Shown here in pieces: positions 1-6,355 of a DNA stretch of 12,503 bases. The number at the start of each line of letters is the position of its first letter. Position 1 is the stretch's first letter. The notes under the pieces were generated by a model. That model had not been told where the DNA came from. It searched no databases and saw only the letters and a list, made by a program, of their open reading frames with translations. The stretch is from Lachnospiraceae bacterium (GTDB lineage: Bacteria > Bacillota > Clostridia > Lachnospirales > Lachnospiraceae): positions 1-12,503 of the forward strand of contig JAGCSS010000178.1 of the NCBI GenBank assembly GCA_017964055.1, read 5' to 3'. Position numbers and translations under genes: made by a program.

Positions 1-359
1 AGGAAGCTCATGAGGTTGGTGTTGATAACGTTCTCATACTGCTCTCTCTTGATGTCGATCCAGTTGCAGTTATTTGTGATGCCGGCATTGTTCACAAGAA
101 CATCGATGTTCTCGCCGAACTTGTCAACAGTGGCCTTAACGAGGTTCTCGCAGTCCTCGTATTTGCTTACGTCAGCTCTTACAACGAGTGTCTCAACGCC
201 GTACTGGCTGCTGATCTTTGCAGCAAGGTTGTCCGAAAGAGCCTTTGAAGATTCGCTTCTGTAATTGATAACTACGTTATAGCCGAGCTCACCGAGCTTA
301 AGGGCCATAGCCTCACCGATACCTCTTGATCCGCCTGTGATTATTGCTGTCTTTGCCAT
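1..359 (-). CDS. fabG: FabG-like short-chain dehydrogenase/reductase, partial (N-terminal ~119 aa)
   Basis: Reading from ATG at 359 towards the left edge gives an uninterrupted frame of about 119 codons beginning MAKTAIITGGSRGIGEAMA. The TGGSRGIG glycine-rich loop (residues 8-15) is the NAD(P)-binding motif of classical short-chain dehydrogenases. NNAG follows further on, as expected for this fold. The catalytic Ser/Tyr/Lys residues would lie beyond the window edge, so activity cannot be judged. The nearest well-known family is 3-oxoacyl-ACP reductase (FabG), which reduces 3-ketoacyl-ACP with NADPH in fatty acid synthesis. Many SDRs of other pathways share these N-terminal motifs, so the symbol is tentative. 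GGAGG at 368-372 gives a good ribosome binding site 8 bases before the ATG. The gene has its own promoter (449-477). Confidence 0.85.
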   Translation of the reverse strand, partial: MAKTAIITGGSRGIGEAMALKLGELGYNVVINYRSESSKALSDNLAAKISSQYGVETLVVRADVSKYEDCENLVKATVDKFGENIDVLVNNAGITNNCNWIDIKREQYENVINTNLMSF

Positions 360-403
360 GATCTTATCCTCCTATATCTGGTTTTACGATCAAAACGATC
401 CAT

Positions 404-454
404 TCGATAACACTATATTCGATATCTATATTATCGATACCAGTAGGAATGATA
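404..454. repeat. TCGATA repeats at exact 15-base period in the FabG-like leader
   Basis: TCGATA occurs at 404-409, 419-424 and 434-439, exactly 15 bases apart. The shorter GATA core recurs once more in the same phase at 451-454, inside the -10 element. The copies at 404 and 419 share the longer ATTCGATA. The set fills the start of the transcribed leader, where a repressor or an RNA-level regulator could act. No known operator (FapR, FabT) matches it well, so its role is open. Confidence 0.45.
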
Positions 455-477
455 ACATTAGTCACAGTATTTGTCAA
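449..477 (-). promoter_or_regulatory. Promoter of the FabG-like gene
   Basis: On the minus strand TTGACA (472-477) is followed by a 17-base spacer and TATCAT (449-454). A TG one base upstream of the -10 makes it an extended -10. Transcription should begin near 442, giving a leader of about 84 bases before the ATG at 359. This is a near-consensus housekeeping sigma factor promoter. Confidence 0.75.
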
Positions 478-502
478 CAGTTTTTTTATAAAAATTCAGA
501 AA

Positions 503-1405
503 TCACAGAACCTTTCCGATAAATGCTTTCAGCATCTCATAATACCCATCCGGATAGACCACCGCGGATCCCGCATGACCTGCGCCTTCCACAAGTCTTA
601 TCTCCTTCGGGCCTGCGCTCGACTCATATATCTGTCTGCAGTGATCCGGAAGGATAAAATCATCATTTGCCCCGTGCACGCAGAGCAGCGGTATCATGTT
701 GCCTTTTGCTGCCCTTACGGGTACCGCGTCAAGAAAGTTGATGCCGTAGATGACCCTCGCTGCGATATTTGTCGGATAAAACATGAACGGCGGCACATGC
801 AGCACCTTCATATATCGCATGATCACGGTCCGGATCTCGGCAAAACCACAGTCATCGACCGCAAAAGCGACTTTTTCCTTAACTATATCGTATCCGAGCG
901 CCGCAAGGACCGTCGCGGACCCGAGCGACTCGCCCTGCAATCCCACTGTGATATCGGCGCCATATCTCTCCAAGGTATCTTTCAGCACCGCGATCAGGAA
1001 ATCCACTTCCCTCACGCTGTAGCTGCAGGGTTCTTTTTTGTTCAGGCCGTGACCGCGCTCATCGAACATTACGCAGTTGAACCCGAGCCTCCGGTAGTGA
1101 ACCGCGTATTTGATCATGCCGTATCTGTTGTCCGTATAACCGTGCGCAAGGATCACGTACCTGTTCGAAGGCTCGCTCGCGGGCAAAAGCGAGGTGTGTA
1201 TATCCTCGCCTTTGCTCCCCTTAACGATATAGTCGGTGAACATGTCACGGGTAAGCTCCTTCGCGTCCCTTACATGCTCCTGCTCCCAGTCCCATGCCTC
1301 CTGCATGGTCTGCCGCTTTCCGTGCGTGATGTACCACGCGAAAGCTGCGCAGAGAGCGCAGAACAGCACGATCAAAACCGCAAGAACAATGATAAATACT
1401 TTCAT
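503..1405 (-). CDS. Membrane-anchored alpha/beta hydrolase
   Basis: A 300-residue protein with a hydrophobic N-terminal segment (residues 3-25) that probably anchors it in the membrane with the enzyme domain outside. The alpha/beta hydrolase fold is clear: an oxyanion HGYTDN motif (88-93), the nucleophile elbow GESLG with Ser160, the likely acid Asp248 in a GANDDFILP stretch, and His277 in GAGHAGS. All three catalytic residues are present, so it should be an active esterase, thioesterase or peptidase-like hydrolase. The substrate cannot be read from sequence. AAGGAGA at 1411-1417 supplies the ribosome binding site. It lies 26 bases after the MFS gene on the same strand, so the two are probably co-transcribed. 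No convincing terminator follows, so readthrough into the FabG-like gene is possible. Confidence 0.85.
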   Translation of the reverse strand: MKVFIIVLAVLIVLFCALCAAFAWYITHGKRQTMQEAWDWEQEHVRDAKELTRDMFTDYIVKGSKGEDIHTSLLPASEPSNRYVILAHGYTDNRYGMIKYAVHYRRLGFNCVMFDERGHGLNKKEPCSYSVREVDFLIAVLKDTLERYGADITVGLQGESLGSATVLAALGYDIVKEKVAFAVDDCGFAEIRTVIMRYMKVLHVPPFMFYPTNIAARVIYGINFLDAVPVRAAKGNMIPLLCVHGANDDFILPDHCRQIYESSAGPKEIRLVEGAGHAGSAVVYPDGYYEMLKAFIGKVL

Positions 1406-1431
1406 ATCCTTCTCCTTAAACCAGATGCGCC

Positions 1432-2817
1432 TTATTTATAAGTGTCAGCCGTAATGTTCTCCAGATCCGCGTCCTTTGTTTCCTTAACCTTTGTCAGCAG
1501 GATGATCAGCGAGATGACCATGAAAGGCACACCGATCGCGAGGAACAGCACATCCATCGCCACAAAATTCTGCAGAATGATGAACGCGAACTGGCCGATG
1601 AACATTCCCGCTCCGATCAACACGGAGATCGTGCCCATTACCGACGATCTCATGCCCGAAGGAGTCGATTCTGCAGGCATCGTAAGTATCAGTGTGTCAG
1701 ACATCGACCAGAGGCCTCCGATCGAGCAACCGTACGCAATTCCCGCTGCCACGGGACCCAGTCCCATCCTGCAGGCCATAACGAACGCCAGCAGTCCGAG
1801 CATCGCGGTCGAGCCCAGGATCAGGCAGACCTTCTTTCGTCCGATCTTATCTGAGAAAAATCCTGAAAGTATGGTGATCAGTCCGTTAAAGAAAGGATAG
1901 ACCACAAGTGCAGTGGCCACCATATCCGTGTCCATCGCGCCCTTTAATACCGTCGAATAGTACGAGGTATAGAAAGTTGTCGCGAAGAAAATGAAGCCTG
2001 CGATGAGTATCCATCTGAGCTGCGGAGTCTTGAAGATAAACTTTATCGCCTTGAAAACGCCGCCCTCTTCGCCTGCGCCGGATTCCTTATCCTTGCGGAT
2101 CTTCTCCTCGCGCTCCTTCTGCGTCATGGAAAGCCATTTCGTCCTCTGATCGACGAATACGGGCGTTTCGCGCATTACGAAGTATGAAAGGGAACCGATC
2201 ACCAGCGCGCCGATAACGGGGATCAAATATACCATTCTCCAGCTGGCCGGATCCGATTCGTTCAGGAATATTTTCGACAGAATTCCGATCAGGGATACAC
2301 TGACGAGCGCAACGCCTTTTGCGATAAATCCGTAGGTCGCCCTCTTCTCCTTAGGCGCGGTCTCCATGATATAGAGCACCTGCATGTCGTTCGGAGTAAA
2401 GAACATCATAAACAGCATACCGATGATGTACAGGGCCACATTTTGCGCAGTCATAACGATGCACATGCCCAGTCCCATTCCTACAGTATTGATCATCAGG
2501 AACAGCCTTCTGCCGTATTTGTCCGAAAGTGCCTTATAAAAAGGCGTGATGATGAGAAAAAGATTCGAGATGACCGAAAGCGGTGCGACCACATTGATCG
2601 CATTCGCGTACTCCGGCGAATTTACATCTCTCGAAGTGATGTTGAAGAGCTCAAACAGCGCGTAGGGCTGCATGGATGAGTTCATGTTCGAAGTGATCTC
2701 GTCCACAATGTAGACGATAGTGAGCAGAAGCATCGCGATACCCATATAATGAATGGGCCTCGGACGCCTCTCGGCGAGCAGCTTCTCCAGCTGCTTCTTT
2801 TCTCTTTCAGTATTCAT
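1432..2817 (-). CDS. Major facilitator superfamily transporter
   Basis: A 461-residue protein with about twelve hydrophobic segments. Signature MFS loops occur in both halves: SDKYGRR (98-104, between segments 2 and 3) and SDKIGRKK (322-329, between segments 8 and 9). RETPVF near 216-221 ends the first half and resembles the sugar-porter type of central motif. A charged central cytoplasmic loop (about 222-255) is rich in Lys and Glu. It should move a small solute using the ion gradient. The substrate is not readable, and aromatic acids, sugars or drugs are all possible. A hairpin-rich GC stretch lies directly upstream of the ribosome binding site AGGGGA (2823-2828). The start at 2817 is supported by this site. 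It is first in a two-gene unit with the hydrolase, which suggests import of an ester or peptide-like compound or export of a product, as inference only. Confidence 0.9.
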   Translation of the reverse strand: MNTEREKKQLEKLLAERRPRPIHYMGIAMLLLTIVYIVDEITSNMNSSMQPYALFELFNITSRDVNSPEYANAINVVAPLSVISNLFLIITPFYKALSDKYGRRLFLMINTVGMGLGMCIVMTAQNVALYIIGMLFMMFFTPNDMQVLYIMETAPKEKRATYGFIAKGVALVSVSLIGILSKIFLNESDPASWRMVYLIPVIGALVIGSLSYFVMRETPVFVDQRTKWLSMTQKEREEKIRKDKESGAGEEGGVFKAIKFIFKTPQLRWILIAGFIFFATTFYTSYYSTVLKGAMDTDMVATALVVYPFFNGLITILSGFFSDKIGRKKVCLILGSTAMLGLLAFVMACRMGLGPVAAGIAYGCSIGGLWSMSDTLILTMPAESTPSGMRSSVMGTISVLIGAGMFIGQFAFIILQNFVAMDVLFLAIGVPFMVISLIILLTKVKETKDADLENITADTYK

Positions 2818-2830
2818 TTGTATCCCCTGT

Positions 2831-2847
2831 CCGCGGGCCTGCCGCGG
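2831..2847. repeat. CCGCGG inverted repeat beside the MFS ribosome binding site
   Basis: CCGCGG at 2831-2836 and 2842-2847 can form a 6-bp hairpin with a 5-base loop, ending three bases from the AGGGGA ribosome binding site of the MFS gene. It could affect translation initiation or serve as a protein site. The role is inferred from position only. Confidence 0.35.
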
Positions 2848-2866
2848 TCCGCATTATATAGTCCGT

Positions 2867-2888
2867 ACCGCCCCCTTCAAAAGGCGGT
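2867..2888. repeat. ACCGCC/GGCGGT inverted repeat between MFS promoter and gene
   Basis: ACCGCC (2867-2872) and GGCGGT (2883-2888) are perfect inverted copies with a 10-base centre. They lie just downstream of the MFS promoter, where a repressor could bind or the transcript could fold. There is no T-run in the right place, so it is not a terminator. Confidence 0.35.
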
Positions 2889-2903
2889 GCTCTTATGACT
2901 TAT

Positions 2904-2932
2904 ATTTTACAGGAAACTCGTTTGTATGTAAA
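2904..2932 (-). promoter_or_regulatory. Promoter of the MFS-hydrolase unit
   Basis: On the minus strand TTTACA (2927-2932), a 17-base spacer and TAAAAT (2904-2909) form a good promoter. The start of transcription would be near 2897, about 80 bases before the MFS ATG. It is divergent from the promoter at 2966-2994, with 33 bases between the two -35 boxes. Confidence 0.65.
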
Positions 2933-2965
2933 GAGTTTTCTCCTGTCCGTTACCCCAAAGTGATA

Positions 2966-2994
2966 GTGACAAATCGCAAAAAAGCTGATAATAT
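2966..2994 (+). promoter_or_regulatory. Promoter of the KaiC/PPDK-like gene
   Basis: GTGACA (2966-2971), a 17-base spacer, and TAATAT (2989-2994) with TG one base upstream (extended -10). Transcription would start near 3001, immediately before the terminator at 3008-3040. Confidence 0.6.
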
Positions 2995-3007
2995 ATTAAC
3001 AGACAAC

Positions 3008-3040
3008 GGCGTCTGACATTTTGGTCAGGCGCCCTTTTTT
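3008..3040 (+). terminator. Promoter-proximal intrinsic terminator (attenuator candidate)
   Basis: A 10-bp stem, 3008-3017 pairing with 3024-3033 (one G-U pair), has the 6-base loop ATTTTG and is followed by C and six Ts (3035-3040). It is oriented for + strand transcription and lies only about 7 bases after the predicted start. No + strand gene precedes it in the window, so it most likely acts on the transcript of the gene at 3188, either as an attenuator or by making a short RNA of about 40 bases. Confidence 0.75.
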
Positions 3041-3042
3041 CC

Positions 3043-3171
3043 ATGATCGATGTAAACATGTTCAAAGCGTACAACAACCAGCTGATCAATGACTGCTGCG
3101 GATTGTTCAGGGGCCGGCAGATCCTCCCTTTCGAGCATCTGTCCAGATTCCAGAACGATCCGACGGAATAA
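3043..3171 (+). CDS. Small 42-codon ORF in the leader of the KaiC/PPDK-like gene
   Basis: ATG at 3043 opens a 42-codon frame ending TAA at 3169-3171, three bases before the AGGAGG of the next gene. The product starts MIDVNMFKAYNNQLINDCCG and ends FQNDPTE. Codon choice (ATC, AAC, TTC, CAG, CTG, GAC) resembles the neighbouring real gene more than random sequence. No Shine-Dalgarno site precedes the ATG, and the second ATG at 3058 has none either, so initiation is unclear. It may be a leader peptide translationally coupled to the large gene, a remnant of an older N-terminus, or chance. I do not recognise the peptide. Confidence 0.4.
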   Translation: MIDVNMFKAYNNQLINDCCGLFRGRQILPFEHLSRFQNDPTE

Positions 3172-3184
3172 AAGAGGAGGGATC
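3120..3184 (+). promoter_or_regulatory. Possible stem covering the ribosome binding site of the KaiC/PPDK-like gene
   Basis: GATCC at 3120-3124 pairs with GGATC at 3180-3184. TCC at 3125-3127 pairs with GGA at 3176-3178 across a one-base bulge. TTT at 3129-3131 can extend the stem against 3172-3174. This would hide the AGGAGG (3175-3180). A ribosome ending the small ORF at 3171 would melt it, which fits translational coupling. This was read by eye and no folding energy was computed. Confidence 0.4.
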
Positions 3185-3187
3185 GAT

Positions 3188-5758
3188 ATGGCAGCATTTG
3201 ACAGGATAAAGAGCGGCATACCCGAAATGGACGCGGCGCTCGACGACATCAGGCTCGGCGACAATGTTGTATGGCGCGTCTCGAAGCTCTCGGATTTCCG
3301 GCTCTTCATGGAACCCTACATCCGCCAGGCAATCGAGGATAAACGGAACATCATATATTTCCGGTTTGCGAGCCACGAGCCTCTGATCGATGACCGAACG
3401 GGCGTAAAGACGGTCCACGTCCCGCTCTCCCACCGTTTCGAGAATTTCACCGTGGACATCCATAATGTCATCGAGAAGGAAGGCAAAGACGCGTTCTATG
3501 TTTTTGACTGTCTTTCCGAGCTGCAGACCGCATGGGCCACGGACCTGATGATGGGCAATTTCTTCCGCGTAACATGCCCGTTCCTGTTCATTCTGGACAC
3601 CGTGGCTTATTTCCCCATCATCCGCGGAAAGCACTCCGTGCAGGCGATCAATAAGATACTCAACACGACGCAGCTGTTCTTTGACGTTTATTCGGACGAC
3701 CGGAAAGTTTATGTACGCCCCGAAAAGGTCTGGAACAGAAACTCCGACACCATGTTCCTTCCCCATACCTTCGAGCCCGAAAGCGGGCATTTCCGTCCCA
3801 TTCTCGACGGCGTTGTATCGAGCCGCTTTTACCAGACCCTCGGCAGGGCGCAGCGTTCGGCCGAGGAACAGTATTCGGACTCCTGGGACCAGTATTTTAA
3901 CCGCGAAAAAATGCTCCACGGCAGCGGGATTGATATCACCGGAGAATGCGCGCGAATGTGCGACATCATGATGACGCGCGACGAAAAAATGCGCGAGATG
4001 GTCAAGCGGAATTTCACTCCCGAGGACTATTTTGAGGTCAGGGACCACATGGTCGGAACCGGCATGATAGGCGGCAAGGCCTGCGGAATGCTCCTTGCCC
4101 GCGCGATCATCCGCAACAGGGAGCCGGAACTCGCGGGCGTGCTCGAGCCGCACGATTCCTTCTACGTGGGTTCGGACCTGTATTATACATATATCGTTGA
4201 CAACAATCTCTGGGAAACAAGAGTAAGACAGCGCTCCGACGAGGGCTATTTTGAGCTCGCCGGTGAATTTGGCGAAAAGATCATGGGCGGCGAATTCTCC
4301 GCTGCGATGCGCGAACAGTTCGTCAGGATCATCGAGTATTACGGTCAGGACCCGTACATCATCCGTTCCAGCAGTATTCTCGAAGACGGCTTTGGCAACG
4401 CATTTGCCGGGAAATACGAGTCTGTTTTCTGCGTGAACAGGGGAACTCTCGACGAAAGGCTCGCAGAATTCGAGCACGCGATCAAGATCGTCTATGCAAG
4501 CTCGATGAGCCTGTCTGCGCTCGATTACCGCAAAAGAAGGGGATTGGACAAAAGAGATGAGCAGATGGCGCTGCTCATACAGCGCGTATCGGGCTCGTAT
4601 TACGGCAGCAACTACATGCCCTGCGCCGCCGGCGTCGGCTACTCCTTCAGCCCTTACCGCGTCATGAAGGGCAGCGATCCCACGGCCGGAATGCTGAGAC
4701 TCGTAATGGGTCTCGGAACATCCGCGGTAGACCGCACCGAAGGCTCATATCCGAGGATCGTAAACCTCGATATGCCTGAGCGCACCATTTATTCTTCCTC
4801 AGCCGACAGGCATAAATTCTCCCAGGGCAATGCGGAAGTGATCAATATGTCCGAGAACGCGCTGAAGCGCCTCTCCCTCGAGGAAATAGCGCCCGACCTT
4901 CCCGGCTACCTCGACCGCATCCTGCTCGAGCACGACTATGACGCCGAAAGCAGGCTCCACGATATGGGCAGCAGCGGGACCGTCAAATTCATTTCCTGCA
5001 AGGGTCTCGTCTCCAACAAAACCCTTATGCAGCAGATGAAGCGCATGCTCCGCTGCATCCAGGACGAATATAAATACCCTGTGGACACCGAATTCACGAT
5101 CAATATCTCTGAGAACGGCGAGTACTCCATCGACCTTCTCCAGTGCCGTCCGCTCCAGGTTCAGACCGAAGCCTCGGGCACCGTTATCCCGCCCGACATA
5201 CCGTCTGAAAGCATTTTCCTGGAAAGCGTCGGCGCTTCAATGGGCATGTCCAAAGCAACCGAGCTCGACATCATCGTTTACGTCGATCCGGTCAAATACT
5301 ACAACATGCCCTACAAGGACAAAAATCTCGTTGCAAAACTGATAGGCAGGATCAACTGGCATTTCCGCGATCTGGGCAAGCACATGATGCTGATCGTCCC
5401 CGGCCGCGTCGGCACCACCTCGCCCGAGCTCGGCGTCCCCACCGCATTCTCCGACATCAGCGCCTACGAGATCATCTGCGAGACCGAAGAAACCAAAGCC
5501 GGCTACAACCCCGAGCTCTCCTACGGAAGCCACATTTTCCAAGACCTCGTCGAAGCCGAGATACTCTACACAGCAATCTTCAACACCGAGAAAACCCTGC
5601 ACTTCCACCCCGACAGACTCGCCTCGTCGCCGGATATCGTCTCAGAGTTCGAGCAGAATCCCGCGCTGACAGACATAGTCCGCGTCTACGATGTTTCGGG
5701 CAGAAAATGCAAGGTTTACAATGACGTCGCAAATGAACATCTCGTGATAACCTGCTGA
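3188..5758 (+). CDS. PEP/pyruvate-binding (PPDK N-terminal) protein with P-loop-less KaiC-like N-terminal domain
   Basis: Starting at the ATG at 3188, seven bases after AGGAGG (3175-3180), gives 856 residues. An upstream in-frame ATG at 3089 lacks a ribosome binding site and would overlap the small ORF. The N-terminal part (about 7-235) resembles KaiC/RecA proteins (SGIPEMDAALDDI, 9-21), but the Walker A loop is absent, replaced by VVWRVSKLSDF. The middle part (about 290-660) is the ATP-binding domain of PEP synthase and pyruvate phosphate dikinase: GGKACGM (295-301), RSSSILED (393-400) and QCRPLQ (652-657). The His-containing swivel motif (TSHAA) and the PEP/pyruvate barrel are missing. A C-terminal part (about 665-856) carries PGRVGTTSPELGVP. 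It therefore cannot do the full PEP synthase reaction alone. ATP-dependent phosphoryl transfer to an unknown acceptor, or a sensing role, is possible. Cytosolic. Third positions are notably GC-rich. Confidence 0.85.
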   Translation: MAAFDRIKSGIPEMDAALDDIRLGDNVVWRVSKLSDFRLFMEPYIRQAIEDKRNIIYFRFASHEPLIDDRTGVKTVHVPLSHRFENFTVDIHNVIEKEGKDAFYVFDCLSELQTAWATDLMMGNFFRVTCPFLFILDTVAYFPIIRGKHSVQAINKILNTTQLFFDVYSDDRKVYVRPEKVWNRNSDTMFLPHTFEPESGHFRPILDGVVSSRFYQTLGRAQRSAEEQYSDSWDQYFNREKMLHGSGIDITGECARMCDIMMTRDEKMREMVKRNFTPEDYFEVRDHMVGTGMIGGKACGMLLARAIIRNREPELAGVLEPHDSFYVGSDLYYTYIVDNNLWETRVRQRSDEGYFELAGEFGEKIMGGEFSAAMREQFVRIIEYYGQDPYIIRSSSILEDGFGNAFAGKYESVFCVNRGTLDERLAEFEHAIKIVYASSMSLSALDYRKRRGLDKRDEQMALLIQRVSGSYYGSNYMPCAAGVGYSFSPYRVMKGSDPTAGMLRLVMGLGTSAVDRTEGSYPRIVNLDMPERTIYSSSADRHKFSQGNAEVINMSENALKRLSLEEIAPDLPGYLDRILLEHDYDAESRLHDMGSSGTVKFISCKGLVSNKTLMQQMKRMLRCIQDEYKYPVDTEFTINISENGEYSIDLLQCRPLQVQTEASGTVIPPDIPSESIFLESVGASMGMSKATELDIIVYVDPVKYYNMPYKDKNLVAKLIGRINWHFRDLGKHMMLIVPGRVGTTSPELGVPTAFSDISAYEIICETEETKAGYNPELSYGSHIFQDLVEAEILYTAIFNTEKTLHFHPDRLASSPDIVSEFEQNPALTDIVRVYDVSGRKCKVYNDVANEHLVITC

Positions 5759-5783
5759 TAAAAAGGTTATCGTTTCGGTTTTT
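5746..5783 (+). terminator. Possible terminator after the KaiC/PPDK-like gene
   Basis: GATAACCT (5746-5753) and AGGTTATC (5764-5771) form an 8-bp stem that includes the end of the coding region. A T-run (5779-5783) follows after seven bases. The distance to the T-run is longer than in a typical intrinsic terminator, so the call is moderate. It lies between two convergent genes. Confidence 0.4.
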
Positions 5784-6193
5784 CAGCCGTAAGAAAATGT
5801 ACGCGCAATACCTATCGCCCCGAGCGCATCCAACCGGTCGGCGTCCTGAACGATCCGGCCCTCGATGCTCTCGGGCTTTTTGTCCCTGTTCTTGCTGAAG
5901 GAGACTGAATTCACAGCGGAAATGACCGCTTCGACCGTTTCCCCGTCAATATCGTGTCCGGCCAGAAACGCTCTGGCGTTGGCATTATCGACCGTATCAA
6001 AGAGTTTATGATCGTCCGCATCGTGCAGCAGCGCAGCCAGCGCCACGATCTGAGTATCGCAGCTCTCTTCCTTTGCGATCTCCATCGCGTTATTATATAC
6101 GCGCATGGTATGATCGAAACCGTGGCCGTCCGAGTTGCCCTCAAAGAGGTTTTTGACGTAGGTGATCGCTGCATTTATTATTTCGTTATCCAT
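5783..6193 (-). CDS. HD-domain metal-dependent phosphohydrolase, C-terminally shortened
   Basis: A 136-residue protein with the HD signature: His28 in HGFDH, His57-Asp58 in LLHDADD, and Asp119 in IVQDADRLDALGAIGIAR. These metal ligands are complete, so phosphohydrolase chemistry on a nucleotide or similar phosphoester is plausible. It resembles the YpgQ/YedJ-type HD proteins, which usually run on for some 60-80 residues after the GIARTF(A/S)YG segment. Here TGA (5783-5785) falls directly after that segment, 24 bases from the end of the convergent gene. The missing part is not found downstream. It may be a recent deletion or a pseudogene. A modest GAGGT site (6203-6207) precedes the ATG. The minus-strand terminator at 6231-6257 lies just upstream and leaves little room for a promoter, so expression is doubtful. 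Confidence 0.75.
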   Translation of the reverse strand: MDNEIINAAITYVKNLFEGNSDGHGFDHTMRVYNNAMEIAKEESCDTQIVALAALLHDADDHKLFDTVDNANARAFLAGHDIDGETVEAVISAVNSVSFSKNRDKKPESIEGRIVQDADRLDALGAIGIARTFSYG

Positions 6194-6228
6194 ATTGAAT
6201 GTACCTCGTTAATGAAGCCTGTATTTCC

Positions 6229-6308
6229 GGATAAAAAATAGCGGGTGTCTTACCCGCCGTTGGTGGACCCGGGTCTTTCGACCAGCCCCAGTAGTAAACA
6301 CACTACCT
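6229..6308 (-). ncRNA. Candidate small structured RNA (three hairpins, own promoter and terminator)
   Basis: Reading the minus strand from about 6308 downwards there are three hairpins in a row. GTAGT/ACTAC (6302-6306 with 6291-6295) has a 6-base loop. GGTC-GAAA-GACC (6280-6283 with 6272-6275) has a GNRA tetraloop. GCGGGT/ACCCGC (6252-6257 with 6241-6246) has a 5-base loop and is followed by TATTTTTTAT. A promoter lies directly upstream (6315-6346). The resulting RNA would be about 80 bases. It matches no RNA family I can name with confidence. It could also be a leader attenuator for the HD gene, whose ATG is 38 bases beyond the T-run, or the end of a dispersed repeat. Confidence 0.45.
6231..6257 (-). 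terminator. Minus-strand intrinsic terminator
   Basis: GCGGGT (minus strand, 6252-6257) pairs with ACCCGC (6241-6246) around a 5-base loop, followed directly by TATTTTTTAT (6231-6240). It ends the candidate small RNA and stands 38 bases before the HD gene start. Confidence 0.65.
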
Positions 6309-6314
6309 TGTATA

Positions 6315-6346
6315 ATTATATTAGCACCATAAGCGCCACATCGCAA
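6315..6346 (-). promoter_or_regulatory. Promoter of the candidate small RNA
   Basis: On the minus strand TTGCGA (6341-6346) is followed by a 17-base spacer and TAATAT (6318-6323) with TG one base upstream. A perfect TATAAT also lies at 6315-6320, with a longer 20-base spacer. Either would start transcription within a few bases of 6308. Confidence 0.5.
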
Positions 6347-6355
6347 ATGATCTTG

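Noticed and set aside
449..1441. Long + strand open frame opposite the alpha/beta hydrolase
   Set aside because: No recognisable motifs, and it overlaps a complete hydrolase with its full catalytic triad and a good ribosome binding site on the other strand.
3089..3187. N-terminal extension of the KaiC/PPDK-like protein to the upstream ATG
   Set aside because: No ribosome binding site before 3089, an excellent AGGAGG before 3188, and the extra residues do not resemble the family.
3107..4477. Long minus-strand open frame (456 codons) opposite the KaiC/PPDK-like gene
   Set aside because: It is a shadow of the GC-rich codon pattern of the real gene. It shows no family motifs, and the + strand product has clear conserved motifs over the same stretch.
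6229..6310. Hammerhead ribozyme, group II intron domain or c-di-GMP riboswitch
   Set aside because: The GAAA loop and stems invite this, but the conserved cores of those RNAs (such as CUGAUGA for hammerheads) are absent.
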